The notes under the pieces were generated by a model. That model did not search any database, was not told the DNA's origin, and saw only the letters and a list, made by a program, of their open reading frames with translations. A stretch of 63,023 bases of DNA from Branchiostoma floridae. Lineage: Eukaryota > Chordata > Leptocardii > Amphioxiformes > Branchiostomatidae. The DNA lies in the NCBI RefSeq assembly GCF_000003815.2, contig NC_049990.1, forward strand, positions 17,663,213 through 17,726,235. The letters are read 5' to 3'. Numbering within the stretch: the first letter of the stretch is position 1; each line of letters opens with the position of its first letter. The position numbers and the translations under genes were made by a program. Below, piece by piece: positions 1-12,500 of this stretch.

Positions 1-105
1 AAGCATATGTGTTCCAGGCATTAATTCCAAAACTTAAATGCGCGACAAATATATGTGTGCACATCAATATCTTATCATTTTCCTTCTGTCCACCGGACAA
101 AAAGC

Positions 106-735
106 ATGCCTCACGTCTGCGACATTTGTGATCGGGAATTTGATCGTGCGTTCAACCTCGAGCGTCATATGGAAAGAAAACACCGAGACAAGTCAGGTGT
201 TGCCTCGGGAGAAGTCGTCGTTGATGCCGAGACGGGCTCTTACCGAGAACGCGATGTTTTTGACGCCTCCGACGTATCATCTGAACACGACACGGACACG
301 GTTGGTTCCGAAGATTCGATGGCGTCACAAGATGAAGAAAGCTTTTCAGACGCCAAATCTGTGCTGGGCTCCGAGCAGGGAGACTCCACATCAGAAACCG
401 ACAGCGCTCAAAGTGGTTCCGAGAGTGATACAGGGACAGATGTGTCCTCCGGGACGGTACCATCTGATGACAGTGAACGTACCGGCTACGACAGCGGCTA
501 CCACAGCGGTGACGACGAGGAGTGGACACTCTATCGAGACTGGTCCATCGCACTACCTCACCAGCCAGGCGATGTTCCTCAAAGTGTCATCAAACAGACG
601 AAGCGCGCTGGCAAAAAGTTTTATCTAATAGAGTTCGCTGCGTTGCCTCGTTACAGTAATGAGATCGAATACGGCAAGAAGTGGGTCTCAGAACAGACAC
701 TGATGAAAAAATATGGTTACCTCGTCCTGAAGTAA
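106..735 (+). CDS. Element-encoded C2H2 zinc-finger/acidic protein (copy 1)
   Basis: An open frame of 209 residues from the ATG at 106; the same frame is open from an ATG at 55. Near the N-terminus is one C2H2 finger (C-x2-C-x12-H-x4-H, CDIC...H...H, residues about 5-26). The middle (about 40-150) is strongly acidic and Ser/Thr/Asp/Glu rich. The last 60 residues are basic and aromatic (motifs TKRAGKKFYLIEF, TLMKKYGYLVLK). No transposase, integrase or other catalytic domain is recognised. The homologous ORF at 26645-27283 differs by substitutions and by indels of 6 and 3 bases, both multiples of three, which argues for constraint on the protein. It sits at the inner edge of the right arm of a foldback-like element. 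It could be an element DNA-binding or accessory protein; function is not known. An upstream exon is possible, because a pyrimidine-rich stretch ending in AG lies just before the ATG. Confidence 0.65.
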   Translation: MPHVCDICDREFDRAFNLERHMERKHRDKSGVASGEVVVDAETGSYRERDVFDASDVSSEHDTDTVGSEDSMASQDEESFSDAKSVLGSEQGDSTSETDSAQSGSESDTGTDVSSGTVPSDDSERTGYDSGYHSGDDEEWTLYRDWSIALPHQPGDVPQSVIKQTKRAGKKFYLIEFAALPRYSNEIEYGKKWVSEQTLMKKYGYLVLK

Positions 736-974
736 TGTGAGGTCGCCATATCGTTTGCAGTACAACTTTTCTTTCCTGATGTGATACCATGTTTCACATA
801 TAGGACGAAATATACGTTGGTTATGAATTCCTTGATATATTTTTTATACACGTCGAGTGATCGGATCACCGTACACTAATGTCTTTTGTGTTGTTGTGTT
901 GATATATGTCTACATAACAGACACGTACATGGCAAATACGTATGCGTTACTTAACACGAATATACTTACTCACT

Positions 975-1580
975 AACTCCGGAGCATACTCCGGAGCAGT
1001 TTTTTTTACTCCGGAGCAGTGTTTTTACTCCGGAGCAACACGTATAGTTACTCCAAAGCAATGATTCACTGCATGTACATATAAATGGTATATATTTGTA
1101 CGTACATGACAAATATACATACTTAATTTTACAACAAATATATTTACTCATTTACTCCAGAGCATACTCCGGAGCAATATTTTTACTCCGGAGCAGTGTT
1201 TTTACTCCGGAGCACCACGTATAGCTACTCCAAAGCAATGTTTCACTGCATGTACATATAGATGGTATATGGTCGTACGTACATGACAAATATACATACT
1301 TACAACAAATATACTTACAACAAATATACTTACTCACTTACTCCGGAGCATACTCCGGAGCAGTATTTTTACTCCGGAGCAGTGTTTTTAGTCAGGAGCA
1401 ACACGTATAGTTACTCCAAAGCAATGTTTCACTGCATGTACATATAGCCGGTATATGTCCGTACATACATGACAATTATACTGTCTTACAACTAATAATA
1501 CAACTCACTTACTCCGGTGTTTTTACTCCGGAACAACACGTATAGCAACTCCAAAGCAAGGATTCACTTCACGTACATAT
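975..1580 (+). repeat. CTCCGGAG palindrome array (arm of copy 1)
   Basis: About three diverged units of roughly 180 bp. Each has two to four blocks of TACTCCGGAGCA, the 8-bp palindrome CTCCGGAG being their core, followed by CACGTATAG, a CACTGCATGTACATATA segment and TACGTACATGACAAATATAC. The same units occur inverted at 22265-22640 and in the same orientation at 27530-28180 and 28545-28680. ORFs across it are by-products of the repeat. Confidence 0.85.
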
Positions 1581-2825
1581 ACATGGTATATTTTCGTACG
1601 TAAAACTAACCTGTACGATAAAACTAGATAAAATAACGAAAAAAGGAAGGCCTCCCGGCGTTTAGCCTTACGGCCAGGGCAAGTAAGGGCATGTCTCACG
1701 AGAGGGGGGTGGGGGTGGTGTTAGGGGGGGGGGGTGTGTAAGAATTTCCTCGGTGGGTAGGAAGGTCGACCTGAGCCTTGGTTCAACCCAAAAAAATAGA
1801 TAGATTAAAGAAAAAGGCGTAGAGCCTTACAACCAGGCCAAATAAGGGCATGTCCCTCATGATTGGAGGGGGGGGGGTCAGGGGGGGTCATTGGGGGGTG
1901 TCATAGTTACCTTGGTGGGTCAAAAGGTCGACTTGCCCCCTCTTTCACCCCTACCCAGAGCTCAGAAAATACCCCTGAACTAGGCCGTCAGACGATGACC
2001 TCTGACCTGCGCCTGCTTTGCGCCTGAATAAATAATAGCAGCGTGTCCCTACTATACTACTCATAGACATGCGTATATGTAGGGCGCGAATTCCTGACAA
2101 ATTTGTTCGTGTAAACATACATAAACACCAACTGTATGCGTCAATTTTATGGTTGTTTTTTTCTTTAAGTTTTAAATGTCCTACGTCATATTCTTAGCCG
2201 ATAGGTAATTAAAGTTAGGTAAGAGGGTAATAATCATTGTCGTATATGTATCAAGGCGGGTTTCCGGAATCGATGGGCTAGGCTAGGCTAGCGGGCTGGG
2301 CTAGAATCCCCTTTTGGGGCCCCATTGACTTCTAACTGTTGGGAGACCCTGTGATGAATGGCTTTGTACTCCAGCACTTTGTACTCCAGTAATCCAGGGG
2401 AATCTATATCAGGCATGTCCAATTGTTGGTGAAAGGTGAATATTTCTGAATAGCAATGCCTTCTTGAATGATGATTCTTGTATTTGGTTTATTTTAACTA
2501 CAAAAACAATTTGGAGACGCTACATAAATTGCTTCCAATAACTACCCTGATGTGATATTCATTATATTCTATAGTATATACTGACACGAAACATGATTCA
2601 CCTTTCTATTTTGATACAATGGCCCTACCCACTGTATGAGGAATACAATGTTTACTAATAATCAGTAAATAGCTCATAAGTTTGGACCATATACAAAGCA
2701 ACCTAATGTGTATACTAAATATTTCAGAATATTCTTGTTTGTGGCTATTTTTTCACTGGTAAGTCACTTTATTTGTTGTGCGTTTCACATTCCTATATCT
2801 TACAGCAAGCCTGGTCATGTATATG

Positions 2826-4066
2826 ATTTTTTGTCTTTCGCCGCGCTTCCGCGGCGAAAGGCAATCAGACCGATATTAGATTTCTGTCCGTCCGTCTGTC
2901 CGTCCGTCCGTCCGGGTCGACCATGCCATACCGTGCTAGCGAGATATTCTACCCTGCAGATTCGACGGTATTTAAACGTTATGACATACGTATCGGCCTA
3001 CCATGAATGTGCTGCTTGGTTTGCGGTCCATGCCATATCGTGCTAGCGAGATATTCTACCCTGCAGATTCGACGGCATGTAACGTTATGACATACGTATC
3101 GGCCTACCATGAATGTGCTGCTTGGTTTCTGCATGGCTTATAAGCAGGAATTTGCAGAGACGGATGTGAACGGTGAGGATTTCTTCGTAAGATTGTATAC
3201 AATTTATAAACTAACATGTTCGCTGTTTGGTTATAATAAAACAGACATTGCAGAGAACAGTTTGACATGTCATTTACTTTGTTTTATGGAAAATCACCGC
3301 TACAAAATCTAGAATTGTGTAAGATGCGTGCGCCGCATCTGACATGGTGTGGGAGGGGGGCGTATTCGGAAATTTCTTACTCTAAGAAATTTCAGGCTAT
3401 TTTCGTGTAACAAACTTCTTTCAGCAAAATAGTAGCCCTCGGATGCGTTGAAAATAGAATGACCCACATTTAATTTATAATTTCGAAAGGGAAGATTCTG
3501 ACCGAGCTCGACGGAGTGAGTCTGACGCGTGACGTCACGACTCCGTCAAGTAAAAGCATAATTGCGTTACTAAAAGAAACGAAACGTTCCATTAAACATA
3601 TCACGGACCTGTTTTAGTTTAAAATATCTACCTTTCACATGATCTTGCCATTAAAAAAAATATTTCCATTACTGTATATGCCATGTGTTAATATTTTATG
3701 TTGTTTATGGTGACAATACTTTGTTTGTTCTTGCAGAAATTCAGGACACATCTACTGATAAATTTGATTACTACAGTGCACTTTCATAAAACCCTGTTGT
3801 ACTGTAACAGAGCCGTTCTTAACAGCGAAACAATCCGAATAAAGTTAACATCATTCATGCAGTTGTGTTATTATATGTAGTTCAAGTAAAATATACTCTG
3901 TGAGAACGACTACCTTACTAAACAGTTATATAACCTAGCACTTGACCAAACTGTGCCAGAGCTGCCAACGTTGCAGACTTGGCACCCACGCTTGACCAAA
4001 CTATGCCAAACATTTTTACGTACACAATATAAGTAAGCGAAAGACTAGCTTTTTTCAGAAGCTCTT
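2826..4066 (+). mobile_element. Hairpin-ended element (possibly Helitron/Helentron-like), member 1
   Basis: It begins with a T-run followed by a perfect stem-loop (TTTCGCCGCG cttc CGCGGCGAAA) and a TCCG microsatellite (2888-2915). It ends with an AGCTTTTTT...AAGCT small hairpin followed by CTTGTTTT. The element at 51725-52537 has the same layout of ends. It lacks long terminal inverted repeats. No Rep/helicase ORF is present, so any Helitron relation is only inferred from shape. Confidence 0.35.
2921..3134 (+). repeat. Two tandem copies of a 107-bp unit
   Basis: The stretch from CCATGCCATA at 2921 recurs at 3028 with few changes, including the GCTAGCGAGATATTCTACC and GACATACGTATCGGCC blocks. 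It lies inside the hairpin-ended element. No coding function is seen. Confidence 0.8.
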
Positions 4067-4627
4067 GTTTTGGTGTCCTGGACTCAATCAAGGGAATCCC
4101 TTATGGGAATTTCCAGCAGGGACGACAAACGATGTGGGACTAGATTGGTAGCTCGGGGCAGTAGAACCCACCACATGGTGTTAAAAAGAAGAGAGAACAA
4201 TGACCATAAAATGTATTTGATATATGAAAGAAAAGAAAATATCTGTTGTCGCAGACAAGCTGGATTTAAAAGAATTAACGAGCGACTTAAATTTATATTT
4301 ACTGATGATTCTCAGATTCTCCTTACAGCCAACTAGCGCCATTTTATTTTTCACTGAAATCCAATAGTCTCACAATTTGGCTGTATAGACACGGAAAATT
4401 TACATTTGATTAATCCCAATACATATGTATTTGTTATCTATCTTTACATTTGACATGAAATATACATTATTACATTCAAGTGCAGATAAATTGCATAAAA
4501 ATTCAGATATGCATACGAACTGGAGACAATTTGGGAGGACAAAGCCATGAATTCAGCACTCGGGTCTCCCACCAGTTAGAAGTTAGTGGGCCCCCGTAGT
4601 CTAGCCCATCGATTCCGGAAACCCGTA

Positions 4628-6375
4628 CGTAACAGGGTCAGCTGGCGATAATTGTAATAATACCAATTGAATCTGGTTTGAAGCGGAACTCGGATAAACG
4701 TGATCATTAATTGCACCAAATTTAAATGTAACCAAAGCCACCCTCTAACTTAAGATTTTGTTTTTAGAAAATCGTTTTCATTTTTTTTTTTTTCAAAAAG
4801 ACAGGAACCTACTTCTTCTAACGTCGCCATGTATAAGGGGCCAGTCATGTTTCTATAGAAAGTGCCTGACCTTGTATGTTCCCTCACTGTGTTTGTATTA
4901 ACGATTGTGTTACGCTCATATGTAAACATGCCAGTATTTGCTTCACTAACATAAATTCCCAGTCTGACGACTATTTTTTCCCAAATTCTAGTTGGCCATA
5001 TGGGCTAGCTAGTACATATTGTGTTTCAGGGGCTTTACAACTGATCACACAATCAAAGTCCACAGACTACAGAAATACAATAAGGCTAAGTACAAACATT
5101 ATTTATTGAAACATTTGTGCGAATTCGTTTATGCAAGCTAAGAACAAATAACTTTTTGATATCTTAAACACCTCATGTCCTACTTATATAGGACAGGATA
5201 AACAAAGAAAATTTTCTGTTCTTAAAAAGTGTACAGAATAGCACTAAAGCAATTTGAGTTTTTAAATGCAGAGAAATTAATTTGAGTTGCAAACTTTCTT
5301 TATTCTCTAAAAATGATCATGAATGGAAGGTACTAGTAACTCACTGCAACACATTTTATCACACTGTTCAGATTAGGAACAATAAAAGTGATTTACCTTG
5401 TGAATGCCCCCCTTCGACATCATTTTTTTTACTTGAACTGCTTATGAGGAAACTTGGTCGGCGTGGCGTCCGGTGTCCAGTTTACCTTTCCACCATTTTC
5501 GTTGATTGATTTTACACGATAGATGTTGACATGTCGTGGACTTTGCTAATACTTAAGTGGGGTGCTACCTGCGAGTAATTAAATAGTAACTAAGCACCAC
5601 CGGTGTCTTGCAACATTTTCAACAAAACACGTTTACACATCAATGACCTAGGTTTGCTCTTGTGTTGTTTTAGAAACAAAGCATGCATTCACGTCTGAGC
5701 TGTCGCTTGGTAGGGCAACATTGCATTGAAAGGAAGGGTATTAGGTTACTGGGGCTCGGTCACTTGACACTAACTGTAAACCTCGATCTTGAATGACCGT
5801 GTTAGATATAAACTAAGTTCGTGAGCAAACTCTAGTCGCTCAGTGGGGACGGGGCTTCACATTCTATTCCTGTCATGACCTTTGGTATAATGCACATGGG
5901 TCTTTTGTTTTCCTCAGCTTAGCTGGTCCGGGAATTATGGCTATATCTCCAGTTAAAACAGGTTGATGAATTCGACTTTGGCTGATCGAACTACTCTGAC
6001 CTGTTTTTTTTTTTTTTTTGCAATATCAGATGGTATCAGTAAGCTTAACACATATTAAGTGCCATGTCCGACTGCAGAGAAGTGATTAACTAGATTGTAA
6101 TTAGTACCATGCGCATTATGGTTTGCTATGCGGGTAAGGCCAGTGACAGGGCTTACAAATGTCAGAAATCAAAATGAAATGTTTGAGGCACTTCCCACGG
6201 AAAAGCGTGTTGCAAAAATGGACTTCTCTTGTGCGTAATATCACTCAATGGTGGGCTTTCATTTAGGCCCTGAATCCGCTGTGTTTTTCTACATCCGTTT
6301 TGTAGGCTTTAAATCCAGAAATAGTGACAAACTCTTAAAGCGACTGAACTCAGCCATGATAGGCAAACAGATCTC
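4628..6375. other. Intergenic stretch, no gene seen
   Basis: AT-rich sequence with a poly-T tract at 6003-6019. The few open frames are short, have no recognisable motif and lack splice-site support. It lies downstream of the 3' end of the minus-strand ZP gene. Confidence 0.5.
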
Positions 6376-6381
6376 TTTATT
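6376..6381 (-). terminator. Polyadenylation signal AATAAA of the ZP gene
   Basis: The minus strand reads AATAAA about 40 bases downstream of the TGA stop at 6420-6422 of the ZP gene. This is the expected place for a very short 3' UTR. The cleavage site itself is not visible. Confidence 0.6.
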
Positions 6382-6419
6382 CAAGATGGCAAAACCTCTT
6401 TGTGTTGTTCGCTGTTCTT

Positions 6420-6574
6420 TCACTCCTTGTATCCGGCCGGCCTGCCTTCCCGGCGTGCCTTGTACACGATGCCAACAACAAACATGGCGCCGGTCAGCAC
6501 TGCGCATGCGCCTAAAATGGCGGACGCTGTGACCACGTACTGGTGGTCTGTAGTGGTCCTGCTGGCCCGGAGTT
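6420..6574 (-). CDS. ZP gene exon 17: transmembrane helix and tail
   Basis: The acceptor TTTTACAG precedes a phase-1 start. The exon encodes ELRASRTTTDHQ, then a hydrophobic helix (YVVTASAILGACAVLT... to VVGIVY), then a short basic tail KARREGRPAGYKE and a TGA stop. The helix plus tail fits a type I membrane protein whose ZP domain is released by cleavage at the RTRR site in the previous exon. Confidence 0.85.
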
Positions 6575-9500
6575 CTGTAAAACACAGAAAACGACTCAGT
6601 GAACAATTTGATCCTAAGCCTTTAATACAACACGACATGAAAACGCATCTAAAATAGCAGTCTTTTCCTCAGTTAAAAAACGTGTTGAATCATTTTCGCA
6701 GCATTTTGAAATTTGTCGTCAAAAGCCTTACCGATATGTTGCCTTATTCAATCATTATTATTACAAAATTATCTTCCTATGTGTAGGCTTACCAGTTTGG
6801 TCATAACTGAAGACGATAGGACCCTGAGTTAGCCGGTAAATATCAGGCTCACTGCCGGCTTCCCTCCTCGTCCTCCCCCCGGAGGTCAGGCATCCCTGGG
6901 CACACCGGGAGTTCGGATCCGTGGCGTTACAGAGAAGCACGTCACAGTGGAGGTACACCTGTTTGAGAGTTAGATGATAAATATACTAGTTTTTTTTTAA
7001 TTTATTTGTTTGACACATGTATCAAAAAGTAAGTCATACAAGTATAAATTCAAGAAAATTGTCACGTTTCTAATGTAGTCAAAGCTCAATGATAGAACAC
7101 CATATGATTTTGTCGACCATATCGGAAATATAGTAGAGGCCACTTGATTGCGCAAAGGATTACCGCAAACTTCGGTCAATGGCACGGAATCCTAAAACAG
7201 CAAAACGGTGTGGGACACCGCTTTCCACTCACTCCAGTGTTAGTGACTGTCTATTTCTGTTTAATAGGCGTGTCGTCACCAGCGCCGGATGACTGTACGA
7301 AAATTTGTATGTCTAACATCGTCCACAAATTCAATTTTTGTATCCTTTGCATTTGTGAAATACTAGTATATTTTGGTTGCAAAAGCTGTGTACGTTACCA
7401 TGCCAACGCCACTTGCAAAGGCGAAAGTCTGGAAGCCGAAGCGCCACCTATCCGGGCCTGGAGATGGGTAGAACTGCAGCGTTGGCAGCGTGGCACAACT
7501 GTCGAGAAACAAAGACATTTTTCAAAATTTACATGTTTTATTTGGAGGAGATTATTTAGATGAACTTAGCAAGTTCATGCATACTGTTTTACTGACCCGT
7601 CCACAATGACGTCATTCTGTATCTTGTCGTCCGGCTTGTCACTAGGGGTGGCCACACAGGTGAGAGGGAACACCTGCAGGCTGGTGTCACTGGAATCCAC
7701 CTGTATCTGCACGTGAAGCATCTAAAATATAATGGTAAATATGAAAAATGTATTCATCATATAGATTGTAGGAAACAAATATCTGTTTTGGATAAAGAAT
7801 GGTCCTCGTGGTAGGTAGTTTTTTGGCTGCCCTCGGTAATAATGAAGAACATCATAAACCAAGATACTGGTTCAAGTTTGCATGTGCAGCCGTTATACAT
7901 TGTGGTCAAAGGTCAAAGGTCAATGGCCCTGGTTTTAAAGAAAGAACATTTTACAAGTCAGGGCTCAGAGATCTTAAACCACAATGCGTCATGATTGCAT
8001 ATGTGGACTCGGAATTGTGAAATGGCGTATCACATTCACAGCGGCAGTTATAGTATTTCAAAACTTAATTCAGTCTATTAAACCTCATGGTGATTCACAA
8101 AGACCGGATATTCCGTGACCAGTTGAAGGAAGGCGTTAGTCCGGAACAGCTCCATAGAGATGCGGAAGTCCCCACTGCCCTGGACGCCGGACCGGAATGC
8201 GGACAAGAAATGTGGTCGGAAGTCGAGAGAAAGAGTCTTGTTTCGCGGAAGGTGACATTCCAGCGGCACCTTTATAAGAAATAAACATAGATGTCTTCAT
8301 TCATAAACATTATTCTCCAATAATAGTGGCTGAAGTAAATACTTGAGTTGATCGACTTCTGACTGATTAATTGATAAGTTGATTGACAAACCTTGGTGAC
8401 CTGCTGCCAGATGATCTCACTGTTGGACGGGTCAACCCCGATAGTCAGGAGGTTCCGGTAAATAATCTCGGTAGGGGTGATCTGGAGATGAATAAAAAGT
8501 TTCTGTTTATTCAATTTAATTGCCAGGCATTTAGAGGGAAAAAAATTAGTTGTAAGAATACAATTGATTTGGAATATGTCAGTATCTAGGTCGATTTGTT
8601 TCAACCACTCATTTTTGCATGTGTGACAATGAAACCAACAATAGCATTTTCTTTCAGAACTTACCTCGTCGTACAAAACTTACCTCCCTGGAAGTGCCAC
8701 ATTCCCCTAGAGGAGCCCTGATGTAAATGTGGGTTGAGTTCTCCTCTGCTTTGCAGTGTGGCGCTGCTAGCTGTACATCATCCGCCTGCACGGAGCTGCC
8801 TCGTGGGCGTGGGAAACTGGCTTCCATGTAGTCTGACGTGCAAGTCACGTGGATATTGATGTCTGAGACTGAGAGATAACAACTTTGAAAATGAATAAAC
8901 CTTGGTAGGATTCACTAGAATTTCCATGAAGCTAAAATACATTTATCAAACCAACTTGGAAACAAAGCCACTTTATCTTAAAGTATTTTTTTCTTGGTCA
9001 TCGCAGCATTTAAAGTTGTTACGAAAATATTTATATTGACATGTCCTTGCATATACTTAATGTACATCTACCATGTAAGTGGTTTGATGTTCATACCTTG
9101 TGGATTCTGGTCTTGCTCCCTTGCACAGGCTAGACACATGCTGCTGGAACTGCAAGTCCCGTAATACGAACAAGGTCGGACAATGTGGTCTATGGTGTCA
9201 TGCAAAGTCGCACCCTCCCACTGGGGAAGGGACTGGGACAACACGAACTGCGGAGCGGTAGAGGGGTACGTTGGTTGTTTATCCCTGTACTTGTAGAATA
9301 GGGGGTATCCTGCGTAACGTGGATCAGCGATTCCATTGGCTAAACTGTACGCGACTGTGGCTAGTCCAGCCTCGAAGCCGAGGCTTCTACACGCTAAGTC
9401 GGCCCAAGACATCCTGTTTTCGTGCTGAGCTCCATCAGCTTCCCAACCCGCCACGGGCCCCCACAGCTGCGTGACGTTATCGTAGAGCTCCACACAGCCG

Positions 9501-12500
9501 TAGAACTCTCCCCCTACCAAGCGGACTGTTTTGGACTGATCCATTAAGATTGTGGAGCTGTTGTATGGACCTGCGTCAAACACATTGATAATGGTTTTAG
9601 ATATTCGAAAATTCGAATACATGATACGGACGTTGGAATATTGCTGTTGTAACAGTGTTTGTTCGAGGCCACTAAAATTCTCAACTTTTGGCGCATTTCG
9701 CATCGAAACATGTGTTTTCTCAGGTGGGTATGACATAGATAAAGTACAACACGGTGTATTCCGCATCACCCTCGGTGCAGCCCTCCCGCGGGTCGGAATA
9801 TCCTCCGGCCTTCGGGCGATCCTACCCACAGTCGGGCTGGTACCTCGTGTGATACGGAATACACCGTGTTGTATTCTATATTTATCACCCGGTCCGTAAC
9901 ACCTGTATCGAACGTTATCGTGACCCAGGTATGACAAGAATTAGAATATTTCATATTCACAAAAAAATGCATATAGATGATTTCTTTAGCGGTATTAATG
10001 GCCAAATATTTAGTCTCTATATAACGTTATAGCCTTACCTAAGCACACAGGTTTTGCTCCCATCCACGTGTAGTTGCCAGCATCGCAGTAGTAAGCTCCT
10101 TCATATAGGCCCCATCCAGCACCAGACCAGGAGTGGACAGAATACGGAGGACCAACCAACATTTCGGCATCCACGGGACAGGTCACCCTACACCGTCCTT
10201 GCAGGACTAATGGGGGGTCGGTCAGTGGTTGCGTTCCAGGAGGGCATGTGCTTTACTTCACTGTAGGTGTAGTCACAGTCCACAATGACGTCATCTGTGT
10301 CCCACGGAAAGTCACCACAAGGTCTCCAGTCTACATGAAAAAAAGTACAAAAAGCAATGCAAGCCGGCAAGGACATGTCCTACAGATATGCATTTTCGAT
10401 GGTGACTGGTCGACTTCCCAAAGATATATGATCACCATTAACCCTATTTAGACCATGGGGAGGTTTTTGAGGCCACCGCAAACTTTCATGTCAAATAACG
10501 CCCGAACGGCTTCATGTCAAATAACGCCCGAATCTCTAACATGTATGGCGTCATTTTGCTTAATTTATGTTGCCATTGACAACAAAATCGAATTATCATG
10601 CTGTTGTCTACATTTAACGTTAAATGTTTGTAGCATACCATTACGTTTTCCGAGAATACCCTTTTTCGTGGTTCCAGCGAATGCAATCATATTAATGACG
10701 TCATTCTACGTTATAACGTCTTACAACACTCCTAATTGACCTCTACATCATTCTCTAAAAATCGGCGGTTATACAATAAGCCGTTACAGGAGTTAGAAGA
10801 GGCCGGGGTGGGCCTAAAAAGCCCACCATCCCCATCCCCATCCAGATTACCAGTAATATCCGTTCTAGTACAGTAACTTCATATATAATGGTAATTAGAT
10901 GTTTTCAGTACCATTTGCATCATCCTGGTCTTCCACAGTACAGGCCAGACACATTTCATTATATACTTTGTGGCAGAACGAGTCATCATATGGACAAGGT
11001 TCTCTCTCAACCCGGTCGATGGCGTCATAGAGAGTCGCACCCTCCCACTCGGGAAGGGACGAAGTCAACACGAATAGTGGAGTAGAGGAGGGATAGGTCG
11101 TAAAATGCCCAAAGTGACCTGGAAGGGAGTAAGCCTCAGTGGATACCCAGGTTCTTGGATCGTATGCGTGCGTTGCAAGACCCGTATTAAATCCCAAGTT
11201 TCTACAGGCTAAGTTGGCCCAAGACATCTTGTGTTCAGAATGGTTTCCACCATCATAAATTTCAAACCCTACTACAGGTCCCCACTGTTGCGTGACGTCA
11301 TCGTACAGCTCCACACAGCCGAAGAACTCTCCACCCATTAGCCGTATCCCATTGGTCTCGTTTGTGATGACGGTGTAGATGCTGAACCTGTCTGTGTTGG
11401 GCATAGGGAAGAGAAATACTGTAATTCCAGATTTTTTTCAATGTAATGTTATGTTCACGGTTTTCACGGTGACGACTGTAACGTGAACTTATCATTACTG
11501 ATAAAAAATAATTCAGACTTTTTTTATATGCACTTGTCACAACAGTGAACATTTAGTTCCGAGAACAAGTTAAATTTTTTCAGACCGTTAAAGTTTGGTA
11601 CCGAGAAGACAAAGTGAAATTACAGTATGGTCCTCAAATGGGTCTAAATCATTCGGATTGTTTCTTCGTAAAGTTGACATGACATAACGAAGTCTTTTTT
11701 GCAAACACATACTGTAGCACATAAAAACAGACAAATAAAACAGCACAGGTAATATATGATTATTCTTGTTTCGCCTTATACGTGTTCTAATATCAAACGG
11801 AATTTTTAACTTTAAAGATTTATATGTCAGACAAAACTGTGAAAGCCTTACCGAGACATATAGGTTCTGTTCCCATCCATGTGCTGTTCCCAACATTGCA
11901 GTAGTAAGTTCCATCCAACAGGCCCAAGTCGCCAGAGTAGGGAGGACCAACCAAACTTTCGGCCCACACGTCGCGACAGGTCACAGTACACCGTCCGTGC
12001 AGAACTAAAGGAGTGTCTGTAGGTGAGATCCATGGAGGACCCTTTCCACTGTAGGTGTAGTCACAGTCTACAGTGATGTCATCTTTGTGCCACGGAAAGT
12101 CACCACAAGGTCTCCAGTCTACACGAAAAAATGAAAGCACACCTTTTCATAAGTTCAAACTCATTGCACTCAATCGCGAATGTGATCATTCATCTAAAGA
12201 ACATCTATTAGTTACTTGAGCCCTTTACAATCCAATAAGATAAAATTTATGTTATGTTTTCTTAAAGTTCGCTTTCATAGCATCTAGAATATTTGTTTAT
12301 GTCTTAAAGCCCCCTTTATACCCTCGTCTTAAAAAGTTTTAAATTGGGGAATTAAAAATGAAGAATTTAGTTCGGCCGACTTGTCAATGGGCATCTTTGA
12401 CCGGAGTATGACCGGCGTTTTGGCGATTACGCGGGCTTCGGACGATTTTCAGTAGCTCGGTCGTCCTTCGCGGGGCACTTCCAGCTGCGCTTAAATTCAG

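Larger units (their letters stand above)
1..2060 (+). mobile_element. Right half of a foldback-like DNA element (copy 1)
   Basis: This is the right portion of the same element family that lies complete at 20438-30230. In order it holds a zinc-finger ORF (106-735), an array of CTCCGGAG-centred repeats (about 975-1580), G-rich arm sequence with the 'cagggcaagtaagggcatgtc' type block (about 1670-1970), an AGGTCA-type direct repeat in reverse (about 1996-2012), and the terminus CTACTATACTAC ending at 2060. The same order and the same terminal bases are seen at the right end of the 20438-30230 copy. The left arm lies outside the window, so the target duplication (predicted to be TCATAGAC, the bases after 2060) cannot be tested here. 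Confidence 0.75.
2257..4627. mobile_element. Inverted-repeat DNA element, about 2.4 kb
   Basis: The left end (CGGGTTTCCGGAATCGATGG onward) returns as its reverse complement at the right end (4545-4627). Similarity continues for about 100 bp through the GGGAGACC and ATGGCTTTGT blocks. No clear target duplication is visible at the ends. The interior has no recognisable gene and contains a smaller hairpin-ended element (2826-4066). The short open frames inside show no domain I recognise. Confidence 0.6.

Noticed and set aside
2708-3312. Short proteins at 2.7-3.3 kb
   Set aside because: They overlap a microsatellite and a 107-bp duplication in a repeat element and have no motif.
6400-6657. Plus-strand frame over the membrane exon
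   Set aside because: Antisense shadow of ZP gene exon 17.
7377-7563. Plus-strand frames around 7.4 kb
   Set aside because: The region codes a ZP exon on the minus strand that joins its neighbours in phase; the plus frames have no support.
9271-9899. Plus-strand frames over SRCR module 4 and the MITE
   Set aside because: They are antisense to a well-supported exon and palindromic repeat.
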